Shown: positions 1 through 8,446 of the stretch, piece by piece
Layout of the letters: the number at the start of each line of letters is the position of its first letter
How positions within the stretch are numbered: the first letter of the stretch is position 1
Source: Beijerinckiaceae bacterium
GTDB lineage: Bacteria > Pseudomonadota > Alphaproteobacteria > Rhizobiales > Beijerinckiaceae
DNA: 64,000 bases
Assembly: GCA_947475995.1 (NCBI GenBank)
Contig: CANJNI010000003.1
Span: 62,001-126,000 of the forward strand
Direction: 5' to 3'
Made by a program: the position numbers and the translations under genes
The notes under the pieces: model-generated
What the model saw: the letters and a program-made list of their open reading frames with translations, nothing else
The model's database searches: none
What the model was told of the DNA's origin: nothing

Positions 1-1
1 G

Positions 2-1756
2 CTGCGTTTCGCCGAACATCTGCTGGCCTCGGCCATCGGGGCGGCCTCGTCGCGGCTTGTGCTCTCGCTGCTCCTGCGACGCCGCAACGTGTCGCGCGAA
101 GCCGCGCTGCGGCTGATCGACCAGGCGTCGGCGACGTTGCAATACAATCGCGATCTGCTGCAACACGCGCTCGATTTCGCCCGCCAGGGGATCACGGTGT
201 TCGACCGCGACCAGCGGCTGCTCTGCTGGAACCGCGAGTTCCGCGACCTGTTTGATCTGGCGCCCGACAAGCTCTCCATCGGACTCAGCCTCGAAGAGCT
301 GCTGCGCTATAATGCCGAGCGCGGCTTGTATGGCCCCGGACGCATCGAGGAATTCGTCACGCAGCGCATGGAGGCGCTGGTCAATGTGAGCGAGCCGTTC
401 AGGCTGCGCCTGTGGCCTTCGCAGCGTGTGATCGAAATACGCTCAGCCGGCATGCCGGACGGCGGCCTCGTGACGACCTATACGGATGTCACCGATGCGG
501 TGAAGGCCGAGGAAGAACTGGAACGCACCAACGAGACGCTGGAAGAGCGCGTCCGCCAGCGCACCGAGGAGCTGGAGCAACTCAACAGCGCGCTTGCCAT
601 CGCAAAGGCGGAAGCCGACGAGGCGAACCTGTCCAAGACGCGCTTTCTGGCCGCCGCCAGCCACGACATTCTTCAGCCGCTTAACGCCGCGCGCCTTTAC
701 GCGACCTCGCTCGTCGAGCGCACGCGCGAGGGGGCTGCGGCCGCCGGCGAGCCCGGCGCGTCGACAGGCGAACTGACGCGACACCTCGACGCCTCGCTCG
801 AAGCGGTGGAAGAAATCCTCACCGCGCTGCTTGAAATTTCGCGACTCGATGCCGGCGCGATGAAGGCCGAGCCGTCGAATTTCCGGCTCGACGAGGTGAT
901 GCGCCAGTTGCGCATCGAGTTCGAACCGCAGGCGCGCCAGAAGGGACTGAAACTGCGTTTCGTTCCATGCTCTCTCAGCGTGCGCACCGACCGTCGCCTG
1001 CTGCGCCGCATGCTGCAGAACCTTATCTCCAACGGCATCAAATATACACAGTCCGGCAGCGTGCTGGTCGGTTGCCGCCGCGTCGGCAGGAATGTCCGCA
1101 TCGAAGTCTGGGACACGGGCGTAGGGATTCCCGCGTCGCAGCAAGCGAGCGTGTTCCGTGAGTTCGAGCGTCTGGCGCAAGGCGCGAAGATCGCGCGCGG
1201 GCTCGGCCTCGGCCTGTCCATTGTGGAACGTCTGGCGCGCGTTCTGGACAGCCAGATTCGCTTGCGATCACAGCCCGGCAAGGGTTCCGTTTTCTCGGTA
1301 GAGGTTCCGGTCGTGGCCATTGCGCCGTCGGAGTCCGCAGAGCCTGTGGCGGTCGCTTCCGCCCATGCGCCGCTCGCCGGAATGACGATCCTGACCATCG
1401 ACAACGACTCGCGCATTCTGGAAGGCATGCTGGCGCTGCTCACCGGCTGGGGATGCCGGGTGCTGTGCGCGCCGGGACTTGAGGAAGCGCGCGCGGCCAT
1501 TTATCTCGGCAGCGCGCCGGACGTGATCCTCGCCGACTACCATCTCGACGAGGGCGACGGACTCGACGCCATTTCGGCGCTGCGGGAGGAGTTCGGGGCC
1601 GACATCCCTGCCCTTCTGCTCACAGCCGACCGTTCGCCCGAAGTGCGCGACCGCGCAGCGGGGATTGACGTGCGCGTGCTCAACAAGCCGGTGCGGCCAG
1701 CGGCGCTGCGTTCGCTGCTCGCGCAATGGCGCGTGCTGCGGAGCGCGGCGGAATAA
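2..1756 (+). CDS. Hybrid sensor histidine kinase/response regulator, NahK/CbrA type (5' end outside window)
   Basis: The reading frame is open to the left edge, so the N-terminus is missing; a GTG at 59 is the first start-like codon but probably internal. Counting from it, a PAS domain spans about residues 35-145, a coiled coil 150-195, a HisKA domain with phospho-acceptor His202 in the motif SHDILQP, a HATPase domain 290-420 and a C-terminal receiver domain 440-560 with phospho-acceptor Asp493 and the NKPV lysine. The HDxxQP form of the H-box and the residues before the PAS domain (RFAEHLLASAIGAASSR) resemble kinases of the NahK/ErcS/CbrA group, which carry an N-terminal sodium:solute-symporter membrane domain. 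That domain would lie upstream and is inferred. The gene converges on the VOC gene with no spacer between the stop codons. Confidence 0.9.
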   Translation: MRFAEHLLASAIGAASSRLVLSLLLRRRNVSREAALRLIDQASATLQYNRDLLQHALDFARQGITVFDRDQRLLCWNREFRDLFDLAPDKLSIGLSLEELLRYNAERGLYGPGRIEEFVTQRMEALVNVSEPFRLRLWPSQRVIEIRSAGMPDGGLVTTYTDVTDAVKAEEELERTNETLEERVRQRTEELEQLNSALAIAKAEADEANLSKTRFLAAASHDILQPLNAARLYATSLVERTREGAAAAGEPGASTGELTRHLDASLEAVEEILTALLEISRLDAGAMKAEPSNFRLDEVMRQLRIEFEPQARQKGLKLRFVPCSLSVRTDRRLLRRMLQNLISNGIKYTQSGSVLVGCRRVGRNVRIEVWDTGVGIPASQQASVFREFERLAQGAKIARGLGLGLSIVERLARVLDSQIRLRSQPGKGSVFSVEVPVVAIAPSESAEPVAVASAHAPLAGMTILTIDNDSRILEGMLALLTGWGCRVLCAPGLEEARAAIYLGSAPDVILADYHLDEGDGLDAISALREEFGADIPALLLTADRSPEVRDRAAGIDVRVLNKPVRPAALRSLLAQWRVLRSAAE

Positions 1757-2122
1757 TCAGGGGTCCATCTGCGCGAAGTGCCACAGGACGCCCGCAGGAT
1801 CGACCACGTGGGTGACGAGAGCGCCATAATCCTCCCGCTTGGGCGGACTGACCCGAACCGACGCGAATTCGCCTTCGGATTTGACCCGTGTGGCAAGATC
1901 GAACCAGGCGGCGGCGTCATCCACGACCAAATGGAACATCGTGTTGTCCGCCCATTCGGGCTGAAAATAATTTTGAAGGAAGAAATGAGACGCGCCCAGA
2001 TGCATCAGCGCCAGATGGTCGTCACGAAACCGCACCTCCCAGCCCATCCGCTGATAGAAATCGAGCGACCTGCCAAAATCCTTGGTCGGCACAAAGGGCC
2101 TCTGGTCGAGAACAGTCGGCAT
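1757..2122 (-). CDS. VOC (glyoxalase/bleomycin-resistance) superfamily protein
   Basis: A 121-residue protein with the single vicinal-oxygen-chelate fold of glyoxalase/bleomycin-resistance proteins: an N-terminal FVPTKDFGRSLDFYQRMGW strand-helix, a central LALMHLGASHFFLQNY strand and a C-terminal VVDPAGVLWHFAQ strand. Such proteins act as small-molecule-binding dimers or metal-dependent enzymes, and the substrate cannot be told from sequence. The ATG at 2122 is preceded by AAAGGA. The gene points toward the sensor kinase and ends directly against it, so the two are transcribed convergently. Its 5' flank carries an AT-rich inverted repeat, listed separately. Confidence 0.85.
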   Translation of the reverse strand: MPTVLDQRPFVPTKDFGRSLDFYQRMGWEVRFRDDHLALMHLGASHFFLQNYFQPEWADNTMFHLVVDDAAAWFDLATRVKSEGEFASVRVSPPKREDYGALVTHVVDPAGVLWHFAQMDP

Positions 2123-2146
2123 TTTTGAAAATCCTTTGCTTCAAAA
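2123..2146. promoter_or_regulatory. AT-rich inverted repeat upstream of the VOC gene
   Basis: TTTTGAA at 2123-2129 is repeated in inverted orientation as TTCAAAA at 2140-2146, just before the VOC start codon and overlapping its ribosome-binding region. It could be a leader hairpin or an operator. The regulator is unknown. Confidence 0.3.
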
Positions 2147-2273
2147 TTTTCAGTACGAAATAAACTTCCAGAGCCGTACAATCCCGCAAGATTGACGTCC
2201 AGAAGGCCTGCGCCTAATTTGCGCGTCCCGTTTCGCGCTGTCGCGGCGGGATTTCTCGATCAGGGATCGCCCA

Positions 2274-3995
2274 ATGTCTTCCGCCGGAACCCCGGCCGTC
2301 GCGCCACTTTCGCTCGACGAAGCCGTAGCTGCCGCCACCGCCTGGCCTTTCGAGGAGGCGCGCAAACTTGTCGCGCGTGTGGAGCGCACCGGCCAGAAAG
2401 AAGTCCTGTTCGAGACCGGCTACGGCCCTTCGGGCCTGCCGCATATCGGCACGTTCGGCGAAGTGGCGCGCACCACCATGGTGCGGCACGCCTTCCGGAT
2501 TTTGACGAAGGACAAGATCAAGACGCGGTTGCTGGCCTTCTCGGACGATATGGACGGGCTCCGCAAGGTGCCCGAGAACGTGCCGAACAAGGAGATGCTG
2601 CAAAGCCATCTGGGCAAGCCGCTCACGCAGATTCCCGACCCGTTCAACAAGTTCCAGAGCTTCGCGCACCACAACAATGCGATGCTGCGGGACTTTCTGG
2701 ATCGCTTCGGCTTTGACTACGAATTCGCGTCCTCGACCGACTATTATTCGTCGGGCCGTTTCGACGCCGCGCTGCTGCACATGCTGGAGCAGTTCGACAA
2801 GGTGCAGGCCATCATGCTGCCCTCGCTGCGCGAGGAGCGGGCCTCCACCTATTCGCCATTCCTGCCCGTCCATCCGCGCACCGGAATCGTCATGCAGGTG
2901 CCGCTGGAGGCGCGCGACCCGAAGGCCGGGACCATCACCTGGCGCGATCCGGAAACGAACGAAAAGTTCGTGACGCTCGTGACCGGCGGCCATTGCAAGC
3001 TGCAATGGAAGCCCGACTGGGCCATGCGCTGGTATGCGCTCAAGGTCGATTACGAGATGGCCGGCAAGGATCTCATCGATTCCGTGAAGCTCTCCGGCAA
3101 TATCGTGCGGGCGCTTGGCGGCGTTGCGCCCGAAGGCTTCAACTACGAGCTCTTTCTCGACGAGAAGGGCCAGAAGATTTCCAAGTCGAAGGGCAACGGC
3201 CTGACGATCGAGGACTGGCTCACCTATGCGAGTCCGGAAAGTCTCGCGCAGTTCATGTACCAGAAGCCGCGCGAGGCGAAGCGCCTGCATTTCGACGTCA
3301 TTCCGCGCACCGTGGACGAATACCAGCAGTTCCTGTCGGGCTATCAGCGGCAGGACTGGAAGATGCGGCTGGGCAATCCGGTCTGGCATATTCATTCGGG
3401 CGAGCCGCCTGCGCCCGAAGTGCTGCATCATCCGGGCGAGCACAATTCCGGCACGACGCTGACGTTTGCGATGCTGCTGAATCTGGCGACCGTCGCCAAC
3501 AGCGAGGACCCCGCAGTGCTGTGGGGCTTCCTGCGCCGCTATGCGCCGGGCGTCACGCCGCAGTCGCATCCCAAGCTCGACGCAATGGTCGGCTATGCGG
3601 TAGCTTATTATCGCGACTTCGTGCGCCCGCAGAAGTCGTATCGGCTGCCGGACGATGTGGAGCGCGACGCACTGGGCAAACTCGACGCCATGCTGGCCGG
3701 ACTGCCGGCGGATGCACAGGCGGAAGATATCCAGACGGCGCTCTACGATGTGGCGCGTCCGATCCCTCGCTATCAGGACCTGAAGGCCAAGGGCGCAACG
3801 CCCGAGCGGCCCGGCGTGTCGAACGAATGGTTCAACATGCTCTATCAGGTGCTGCTGGGCGAACAGCGCGGCCCGCGTTTCGGGTCCTTCGCGGCGCTTT
3901 ATGGAATCGCCGAGACGCGCGCCCTGATCGCCAAGGCGCTGGCGGGCGATCTGAAGGCCGAGCACGAGGCTTTTCTGGCAAAGCGAGCCGGATAA
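2274..3995 (+). CDS. lysK: Lysine--tRNA ligase, class I
   Basis: This 573-residue protein is a class I (Rossmann-fold) lysyl-tRNA synthetase, which charges tRNA-Lys with lysine in the cytoplasm. The HIGH-type signature is seen as [15 protein letters not shown] near residues 46-60, and the KMSKS-type loop as KISKSKGNG near 301-309. The long alpha-helical C-terminal region follows. This form is found in archaea and a minority of bacteria, including many Hyphomicrobiales, and is unrelated to the common class II LysRS. The ATG at 2274 (MSSAGTPAV) gives a normal start about 40 residues before the conserved region. No neighbour has a translation role, and a composite repeat follows the stop codon. 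Confidence 0.95.
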   Translation: MSSAGTPAVAPLSLDEAVAAATAWPFEEARKLVARVERTGQKEVLFETGYGPSGLPHIGTFGEVARTTMVRHAFRILTKDKIKTRLLAFSDDMDGLRKVPENVPNKEMLQSHLGKPLTQIPDPFNKFQSFAHHNNAMLRDFLDRFGFDYEFASSTDYYSSGRFDAALLHMLEQFDKVQAIMLPSLREERASTYSPFLPVHPRTGIVMQVPLEARDPKAGTITWRDPETNEKFVTLVTGGHCKLQWKPDWAMRWYALKVDYEMAGKDLIDSVKLSGNIVRALGGVAPEGFNYELFLDEKGQKISKSKGNGLTIEDWLTYASPESLAQFMYQKPREAKRLHFDVIPRTVDEYQQFLSGYQRQDWKMRLGNPVWHIHSGEPPAPEVLHHPGEHNSGTTLTFAMLLNLATVANSEDPAVLWGFLRRYAPGVTPQSHPKLDAMVGYAVAYYRDFVRPQKSYRLPDDVERDALGKLDAMLAGLPADAQAEDIQTALYDVARPIPRYQDLKAKGATPERPGVSNEWFNMLYQVLLGEQRGPRFGSFAALYGIAETRALIAKALAGDLKAEHEAFLAKRAG

Positions 3996-4003
3996 GACGG
4001 ACG

Positions 4004-4114
4004 CCCTCGTGCTTCGAGACGCCGCTGCGCGGCCCTCAGCATGAGGGCTTTTCTATCGCCGGAGACCAAGGCCTCATCCTGAGGAGCGCCGAAGGCGCGT
4101 CTCGAAGGACGGGG
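4004..4114. repeat. Composite palindromic intergenic repeat, family A, copy 1
   Basis: Two inverted half-elements face each other. The left is GCTTCGAGACGC followed by a GC hairpin and CCTCAGCATGAGG; the right is CCTCATCCTGAGGAGCGC followed by GCGTCTCGAAGGAC, with a linker of about 25 bases. The same arrangement recurs near 36.15 kb and 39.85 kb. It lies downstream of lysK and can form strong hairpins in either transcript. Confidence 0.8.
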
Positions 4115-4288
4115 CCGATCGCCTGCGCGAGGCGCACGCATCTCCACCCTATGTCGTATGACGATCTGACGCGCGACATTTGTGCACTGCGGTGATCTTC
4201 GTCAAAGCGCCCGCGTCACCCGGGGCGCAGGGTGCCTTTCGTGATTGGTCGCGCTGGTTGAAGCGTGGCGGAACCGAAAGGTATTGAA

Positions 4289-4405
4289 ATGACAAGCGCA
4301 GTCCTCTTCCTCAAAGCCATGGGCCTTCTCGCCGGAGCTGCGCTGCTCGTCGCATTCGTGGCCGCCGGCGCCGAGGCGATGCTGGGCAAGCGCAAGTTCC
4401 GGTAA
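4289..4405 (+). CDS. Small single-pass membrane protein
   Basis: A 38-codon reading frame starts with ATG after GAAAGG at a suitable distance. The product has a hydrophobic stretch at about residues 10-28 (MGLLAGAALLVAFVAAGA) followed by a short basic tail ending GKRKFR. This fits a small inner-membrane protein with a cytoplasmic positive C-terminus. It sits alone between lysK and an unknown membrane protein. A 72-codon frame on the other strand over the same bases looks like a shadow. Function unknown, and expression is unproven. Confidence 0.45.
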   Translation: MTSAVLFLKAMGLLAGAALLVAFVAAGAEAMLGKRKFR

Positions 4406-4443
4406 GGCTTGAGCGGAACGGTGCTGCGGTGCAAGGCAGGGTC

Positions 4444-4471
4444 TTGCCCGCCATAGACTAAAGTCTATACT
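4444..4471 (+). promoter_or_regulatory. Sigma70-like promoter with overlapping palindromic operator
   Basis: TTGCCC at 4444-4449 and TATACT at 4466-4471 are separated by 16 bases. A near-perfect palindrome, ATAGACTAAAGTCTAT at 4453-4468, fills the spacer and overlaps the -10 box, so a dimeric protein bound there would block RNA polymerase. It reads toward the membrane protein gene starting at 4514. The binding protein is unknown. Confidence 0.5.
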
Positions 4472-4513
4472 AGTTCTCCATGATCGGCTGACGATTCGAT
4501 CTGGAGGACCCGC

Positions 4514-5092
4514 ATGATCGCCTCATCAGAGGAAGTAGCGCGTTCACTTGCCGGCGCGTGGGAACTGCTCCAGCGCCGCCCGACGGGGCTGCGGCGGTTG
4601 GATTTCACGGCTCGCGGATTCTATCATTCCTTCTGGTCCGTGCCGCTGGCCGCCCCGGCCTTCGTGACTGTGCTCGCCGCAGAGCGCGCGCGCGAAGGAT
4701 TGCTAGTCGAAGGCGCGGGACTTTTCGACAATTGGGAACTGGTCGGCCACGCCCTGTGGTTTCTGGCCGCGACGTGGCTGATGCTGCCGGTGATCGGCTA
4801 CGGCTTCGCGAGGTTGCTGAACCTGCACCAGCGCATCGTGCCCTTCATCATCGCCTGCAACTGGTCGAGCGTATTTGCGGCGCTGTTCCTGGCGATTCCG
4901 GCGCTCCTGTTCGCGATAGGTTGGGCGACGCCGGGACTGTCCACGCTCTACGCCTTCGCGTTCCTGTTCATTGTCGTCCAGATGCGCTGGTTTGTGGCGA
5001 AGGCGACGCTCGGCGTTTCGGACGGCGTCGCGGCCGCGCTGATCGCCTGCGAACTGGCGGGCGCGTCGGCCATGGGCGTTCTGGCTGTCTGA
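4514..5092 (+). CDS. Conserved hypothetical multi-pass membrane protein
   Basis: The 192-residue product has four or five hydrophobic segments, at about 45-60, 80-100, 113-138, 140-162 and 172-190, and no signal peptide or catalytic motif that I recognise. The N-terminal part is amphipathic and contains RLDFTARGFYHSFWSVPLAAP. The ATG at 4514 follows GGAGG with suitable spacing (gatctGGAGGacccgc). The last 145 bases overlap the 3' end of the convergent glycosyltransferase gene. A promoter with an overlapping palindrome lies just upstream, so the gene is probably regulated by a dedicated repressor. Function unknown. Confidence 0.75.
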   Translation: MIASSEEVARSLAGAWELLQRRPTGLRRLDFTARGFYHSFWSVPLAAPAFVTVLAAERAREGLLVEGAGLFDNWELVGHALWFLAATWLMLPVIGYGFARLLNLHQRIVPFIIACNWSSVFAALFLAIPALLFAIGWATPGLSTLYAFAFLFIVVQMRWFVAKATLGVSDGVAAALIACELAGASAMGVLAV

Positions 5093-6963
5093 CGGCTGGA
5101 CGTGCGGGCAAATCCGTGCGGCGTTTTCGACCAATGATAGGGCGCGGTGAAAAACTCGATCAGCGCGCCCCAGGCCGCGACGGTCAGCAGGCCGTAATAG
5201 GCGGGCAGCAGCAGGAGACATGGCGCAAGCCGGCGCAACCCGCGCCGCCGCAAGCCCAATATGGCCGGCCAACCAGCCGAGATGACGCCGGCCACGCCGA
5301 CGAACAGCCAGCATGTGCTCTGCGCCAGTTCGGCCCACGTGGGCGGATCGAGAAGATTGCCATAAAGGGCGTCGTAAACCGCAAAACTACCGAAGAGCGG
5401 CCCGAGCAGCGGCCCGATGACGCCGCCCGCCACCATGGCCAGACACGCGCTCGCGCGCAGCAGGCCCAGCTCGCGCGCCAGCAGCGCCGGATGGCAGCTA
5501 TGGGTGGCGAGCGTCTGCAGCCAGCCCTTCATCCAGCGGCGGCGCTGGTTGAGCCAGCGCACGATCGTGGCGGGCGCTTCTTCGTCGGTCACGCAGGCCA
5601 GCGTTTCGATGTTGTATCCGCGCCGCGCAAGACGCAGGCCCAGATCAATGTCTTCAGTCACGTTCCAGGCGTCCCAGCCCATCGCGTCGCGAAGCGCACG
5701 GACGCGGAAATGGTTCGATGTGCCGCCGAGCGGGATCGGCATGGCGAGCGCCGCAAGGCCGGGATTGAGCACGTCGAACAACATCGCATATTCGAGCGCG
5801 AAGAGGCGCGTGAGCCAGGAGTCGCGCCAGTTGTCGATGACAAGCGAAGCCTGCAGGCAGGCGAGTTGCGGCGGCGAGATCGCGAAACGCTCTGCGGCGC
5901 GGCGCAATTGCTGCGGCTCCGGCCTGTCTTCGGCGTCGAAGACGACGAGCAGTTCCCCTCGCGCCGTCGGCAGGGCCATGTTGAGAGCGCGCGGCTTCGT
6001 GCGCGGAAAGCCTTGCGGCGCAATGATCATTTCGTAGCGCGCCGGCAAGTTTCGGGCGGCGATGGCGGCGATCAGTCCGGCATCGTCGGCCTCGACGATC
6101 AATTTGATTTCGACCTTGGCGGCCGGATAGTCGAGCGCCTCCATCGCGGCGATCAATTGATCTAGAACCTCCTCCTCGCGGCAGAGAGCAATCGAGACTG
6201 TGTAGAACGGCAATTCGCGATCTGCGAGTGCGCGCGGCCTGCGCCCGACGGGGTCGAAGCTCGCAGCGGTGGCGAAAATCCGCAGCAGGATCGCGGCTGC
6301 AAGGATGATCCCGCACAGGCCGCAAAACGCCGCCCACGGAAGGCCTCCGTAGGTGAGCGCAAACAATACCATGACGGCGAACAGCGACGCCGTCGCCTTC
6401 TGCCATCCCGTCGCTTCCGTGCGGGCGCTCAGGCGCTCGTCGCCATCGGCCAGGGTATGGCTGGCCAGACGCGCCACCTGCGCCGCGTGATGGACACGCA
6501 CAGCAGCCGCAAGCGCGGAAGGCCGGGTGAGGAGCAGATGCTGGCGCGGCAACCGGCCCAGCCGGGCGAGGCGCAGAAGATCTTCGATGCGCCGGGCCGA
6601 CAGGGCAATCATCCAGCCGTCGCGACCGGACGGCAACCGCACCGGAACGACGCCGCTCAGGATGGATTCGGGGTAATGCGAGCCGGGGCGGATTTCGATT
6701 CCGTCAGCCTCCTCGTAGGGCAGCGAAAGATGCCGCCCCAACGCGCGATAATAGACGCTTTCCTCGACGAGGCCCCCGGCAATCAGCGCCGCAACCGGCT
6801 CGGCGCCGGTGCGGCGTGCTTCTTCCATGGCGGCCAGCAGGATTGCAGGCGAAATCCTGTGAGACGCCAGAAAACCGATGGAAGCGGGAAGCAGCGTGGC
6901 GGCGCGCTCGTCCGGCGCGCGGCTTGCGTCGACTCGCCCGCCATGCGACGAGCGGGACGACAC
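4948..6963 (-). CDS. Family 2 glycosyltransferase with N-terminal GspE-N/MshEN-like domain
   Basis: This is a membrane-bound processive-type GT2 enzyme (cellulose/hyaluronan synthase-like). Motifs in order are EADD near residue 291, FDAED near 342, TEDIDLGLRL near 436 and the QRRRW acceptor motif near 472. Two transmembrane helices precede the catalytic domain (about 190-230) and about four follow it. The first 170 residues (ISPAILLAAMEEAR, GLVEESVYYRALGRHLSLPY) resemble the GspE N-terminal/MshEN fold, some members of which bind c-di-GMP. The frame is open to a TTG at 7041; GTG at 6990 or 6963 avoids overlap with the divergent binding-protein gene, so the start is uncertain. The last 48 residues are low-complexity and antisense to the convergent membrane protein gene. 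The polysaccharide made is unknown. Confidence 0.85.
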   Translation of the reverse strand: MSSRSSHGGRVDASRAPDERAATLLPASIGFLASHRISPAILLAAMEEARRTGAEPVAALIAGGLVEESVYYRALGRHLSLPYEEADGIEIRPGSHYPESILSGVVPVRLPSGRDGWMIALSARRIEDLLRLARLGRLPRQHLLLTRPSALAAAVRVHHAAQVARLASHTLADGDERLSARTEATGWQKATASLFAVMVLFALTYGGLPWAAFCGLCGIILAAAILLRIFATAASFDPVGRRPRALADRELPFYTVSIALCREEEVLDQLIAAMEALDYPAAKVEIKLIVEADDAGLIAAIAARNLPARYEMIIAPQGFPRTKPRALNMALPTARGELLVVFDAEDRPEPQQLRRAAERFAISPPQLACLQASLVIDNWRDSWLTRLFALEYAMLFDVLNPGLAALAMPIPLGGTSNHFRVRALRDAMGWDAWNVTEDIDLGLRLARRGYNIETLACVTDEEAPATIVRWLNQRRRWMKGWLQTLATHSCHPALLARELGLLRASACLAMVAGGVIGPLLGPLFGSFAVYDALYGNLLDPPTWAELAQSTCWLFVGVAGVISAGWPAILGLRRRGLRRLAPCLLLLPAYYGLLTVAAWGALIEFFTAPYHWSKTPHGFARTSSRQTARTPMADAPASSQAISAAATPSETPSVAFATNQRIWTTMNRNAKA

Positions 6964-6976
6964 AGGTGCGGCGGCA

Positions 6977-7894
6977 ATGACCTCGGACACGCAAGTACTC
7001 GAGACGCTAAGAAATAATACGCCATTCACAAGAACGGCCAATAGCCGTCAGCGTATCATCTCTTTTTTACTTCTGGCTATAGTAACTTCATTGGTTGTAT
7101 TTTCAGGAAATACAACCGCGTCCGCCCAGCAGCCAGTCATCCCGTACTTCTGGGACCCGCAGTTCCGGCTCGAAAGGCCGGAGACGCCGGGCTTGCGGTC
7201 CATCCTGTTCATCACGGACGATGAATATCCGCCGCTCGGCTTTACGGCTCCCGATGGTTCGCTGACGGGCTTCAATGTCGATCTGGCGCGCGCTGTCTGC
7301 GAAGAGCTGAAAGTGACTTGCAGCATCCAGGCGCGCCGCTGGGATACGATTGTGGACGCCATCGAGAAAGGTCAGGCGGACGCCGCCATTGCTTCGCTGG
7401 CGATCACGCCCGCCATGCGCAAGCGCGTCGATTTCTCGGCTCCCTATTACCGGACGCCCGCGCGCTTCGTGGTGCGCAAGTCGCCGCAAAATCCGCCGGC
7501 GACGCCCGAGGCTCTGGCAGGCCAGTCCATCGCCGTGCAGGAAAAGACCGCGCATGAAGCGTTCCTGCGCATGTTCTTCAAGAGCGCCAGCATTCGCCCC
7601 TATGCGACCGCCGGCGAGGTGCTGCGCGCGGTGCGCTCTGGCGACGTGCAGAACGCTTTCGGCGACGGCGTCACCATGGCGATCTGGCTGAATGGTCAGG
7701 AAGCGAACGGCTGCTGCACGTTCCGGGGCGGGCCGTTCACCGAGAGCCGCTTCTTTGGAGAGGGCGTCGGCATCGCGGTGCGCAAGGACAACCAGACCTT
7801 GCGGCGCGCGCTCGACTTCGCCCTGATGCGGGTCGCGGAGCGCGGCATCTATGCAGATCTTTATCTGAAATATTTTCCGATCGGATTTTACTGA
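6977..7894 (+). CDS. Periplasmic solute-binding protein, SBP_bac_3 family
   Basis: A 305-residue amino-acid-type binding protein. A hydrophobic signal segment at about residues 28-50 (SFLLLAIVTSLVVFSGN, cleavage near ASA-QQ) follows an unusually long polar N-region. The family hallmarks follow: GFNVDLARAVCEELKV, the WDTIVDAIEKGQADAAIASLAIT loop, and YYRTPARFVV. Such proteins deliver polar amino acids or related solutes to an ABC permease, or act as a sensor domain, but no permease or ATPase gene is nearby. The ATG at 6977 is the only good in-frame start before the signal segment; a longer form from 6878 is possible but would lie deep inside the divergent glycosyltransferase gene. Confidence 0.85.
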   Translation: MTSDTQVLETLRNNTPFTRTANSRQRIISFLLLAIVTSLVVFSGNTTASAQQPVIPYFWDPQFRLERPETPGLRSILFITDDEYPPLGFTAPDGSLTGFNVDLARAVCEELKVTCSIQARRWDTIVDAIEKGQADAAIASLAITPAMRKRVDFSAPYYRTPARFVVRKSPQNPPATPEALAGQSIAVQEKTAHEAFLRMFFKSASIRPYATAGEVLRAVRSGDVQNAFGDGVTMAIWLNGQEANGCCTFRGGPFTESRFFGEGVGIAVRKDNQTLRRALDFALMRVAERGIYADLYLKYFPIGFY

Positions 7895-7926
7895 GACGAT
7901 CCGACCGGATTGATGCTTCGAAAAGA

Positions 7927-8301
7927 TCAGGCTTTCGCGGCGCTGACGAGAGTGGCGCAAGCTTCGGCGAGATCGGACTCGACGCCTGTCTGGCCATCAA
8001 ACTTCGACCATCCGCCCTTCTTGATGAAGGAACTGCGGGTCCAGGCGGGCTCCTTCTGGAAAAGAACGAGATTGGCGGGCAGCTCTGCGGATTGCTGGAA
8101 CTTCGCCGCACAGAGCGGCGCAAGGGCCGCCACGACAGCCGCATTGGCGCGCACTTCACCGGCCTTGTCGGCGGTGCTGGCAAGCGACCAGTCCATGAAC
8201 TTGAAGCCGATCACCAGTGTTGCGATCGCGCCGACCGCAGCGCCCTGAATCAGGCGGGTCAGGGATTCTCCCTGAAGGATCTCTGGCATTTGCATGGGCA
8301 T
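7927..8301 (-). CDS. Conserved hypothetical membrane-anchored protein
   Basis: A 124-residue protein with one hydrophobic segment near residues 14-34 (LTRLIQGAAVGAIATLVIGF), followed by a mostly soluble domain containing WSLASTADKAGEVRANAAVV and APLCAAKFQQ. The conserved-looking GFKFMDWSLAS segment right after the helix suggests a short anchored periplasmic or cytoplasmic domain. It converges with the SBP gene and lies downstream of the SCO gene on the same strand, 145 bases away. I recognise no function. Confidence 0.7.
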   Translation of the reverse strand: MPMQMPEILQGESLTRLIQGAAVGAIATLVIGFKFMDWSLASTADKAGEVRANAAVVAALAPLCAAKFQQSAELPANLVLFQKEPAWTRSSFIKKGGWSKFDGQTGVESDLAEACATLVSAAKA

Positions 8302-8446
8302 TCCTCTCCTTGCGGCGAGAAGAGAAATCCCTGCTCGCCAGGGAGATTAGCACGGAAGAGGCGCTGCCCGGCATCGAAACGGGGCGCGAAGATTTAAAGT
8401 GCGACGCCTCTTGTAATCCGGAACGCCTGACAGAAACCGCCGTTTT

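Noticed and set aside
2214-3965. 583-codon frame antisense to lysK
   Set aside because: Shadow of lysK with an Arg/His-rich composition and no domain.
4558-6165. 535-codon plus-strand frame over the glycosyltransferase
   Set aside because: Antisense to the glycosyltransferase motifs and frame-shifted against the 192-residue membrane protein.
8420-8444. GGAAC, 16 bases and CGTT, resembling an EcfG general-stress promoter
   Set aside because: It points into the 3' end of the minus-strand SCO gene, and no plus-strand gene follows for about 900 bases.
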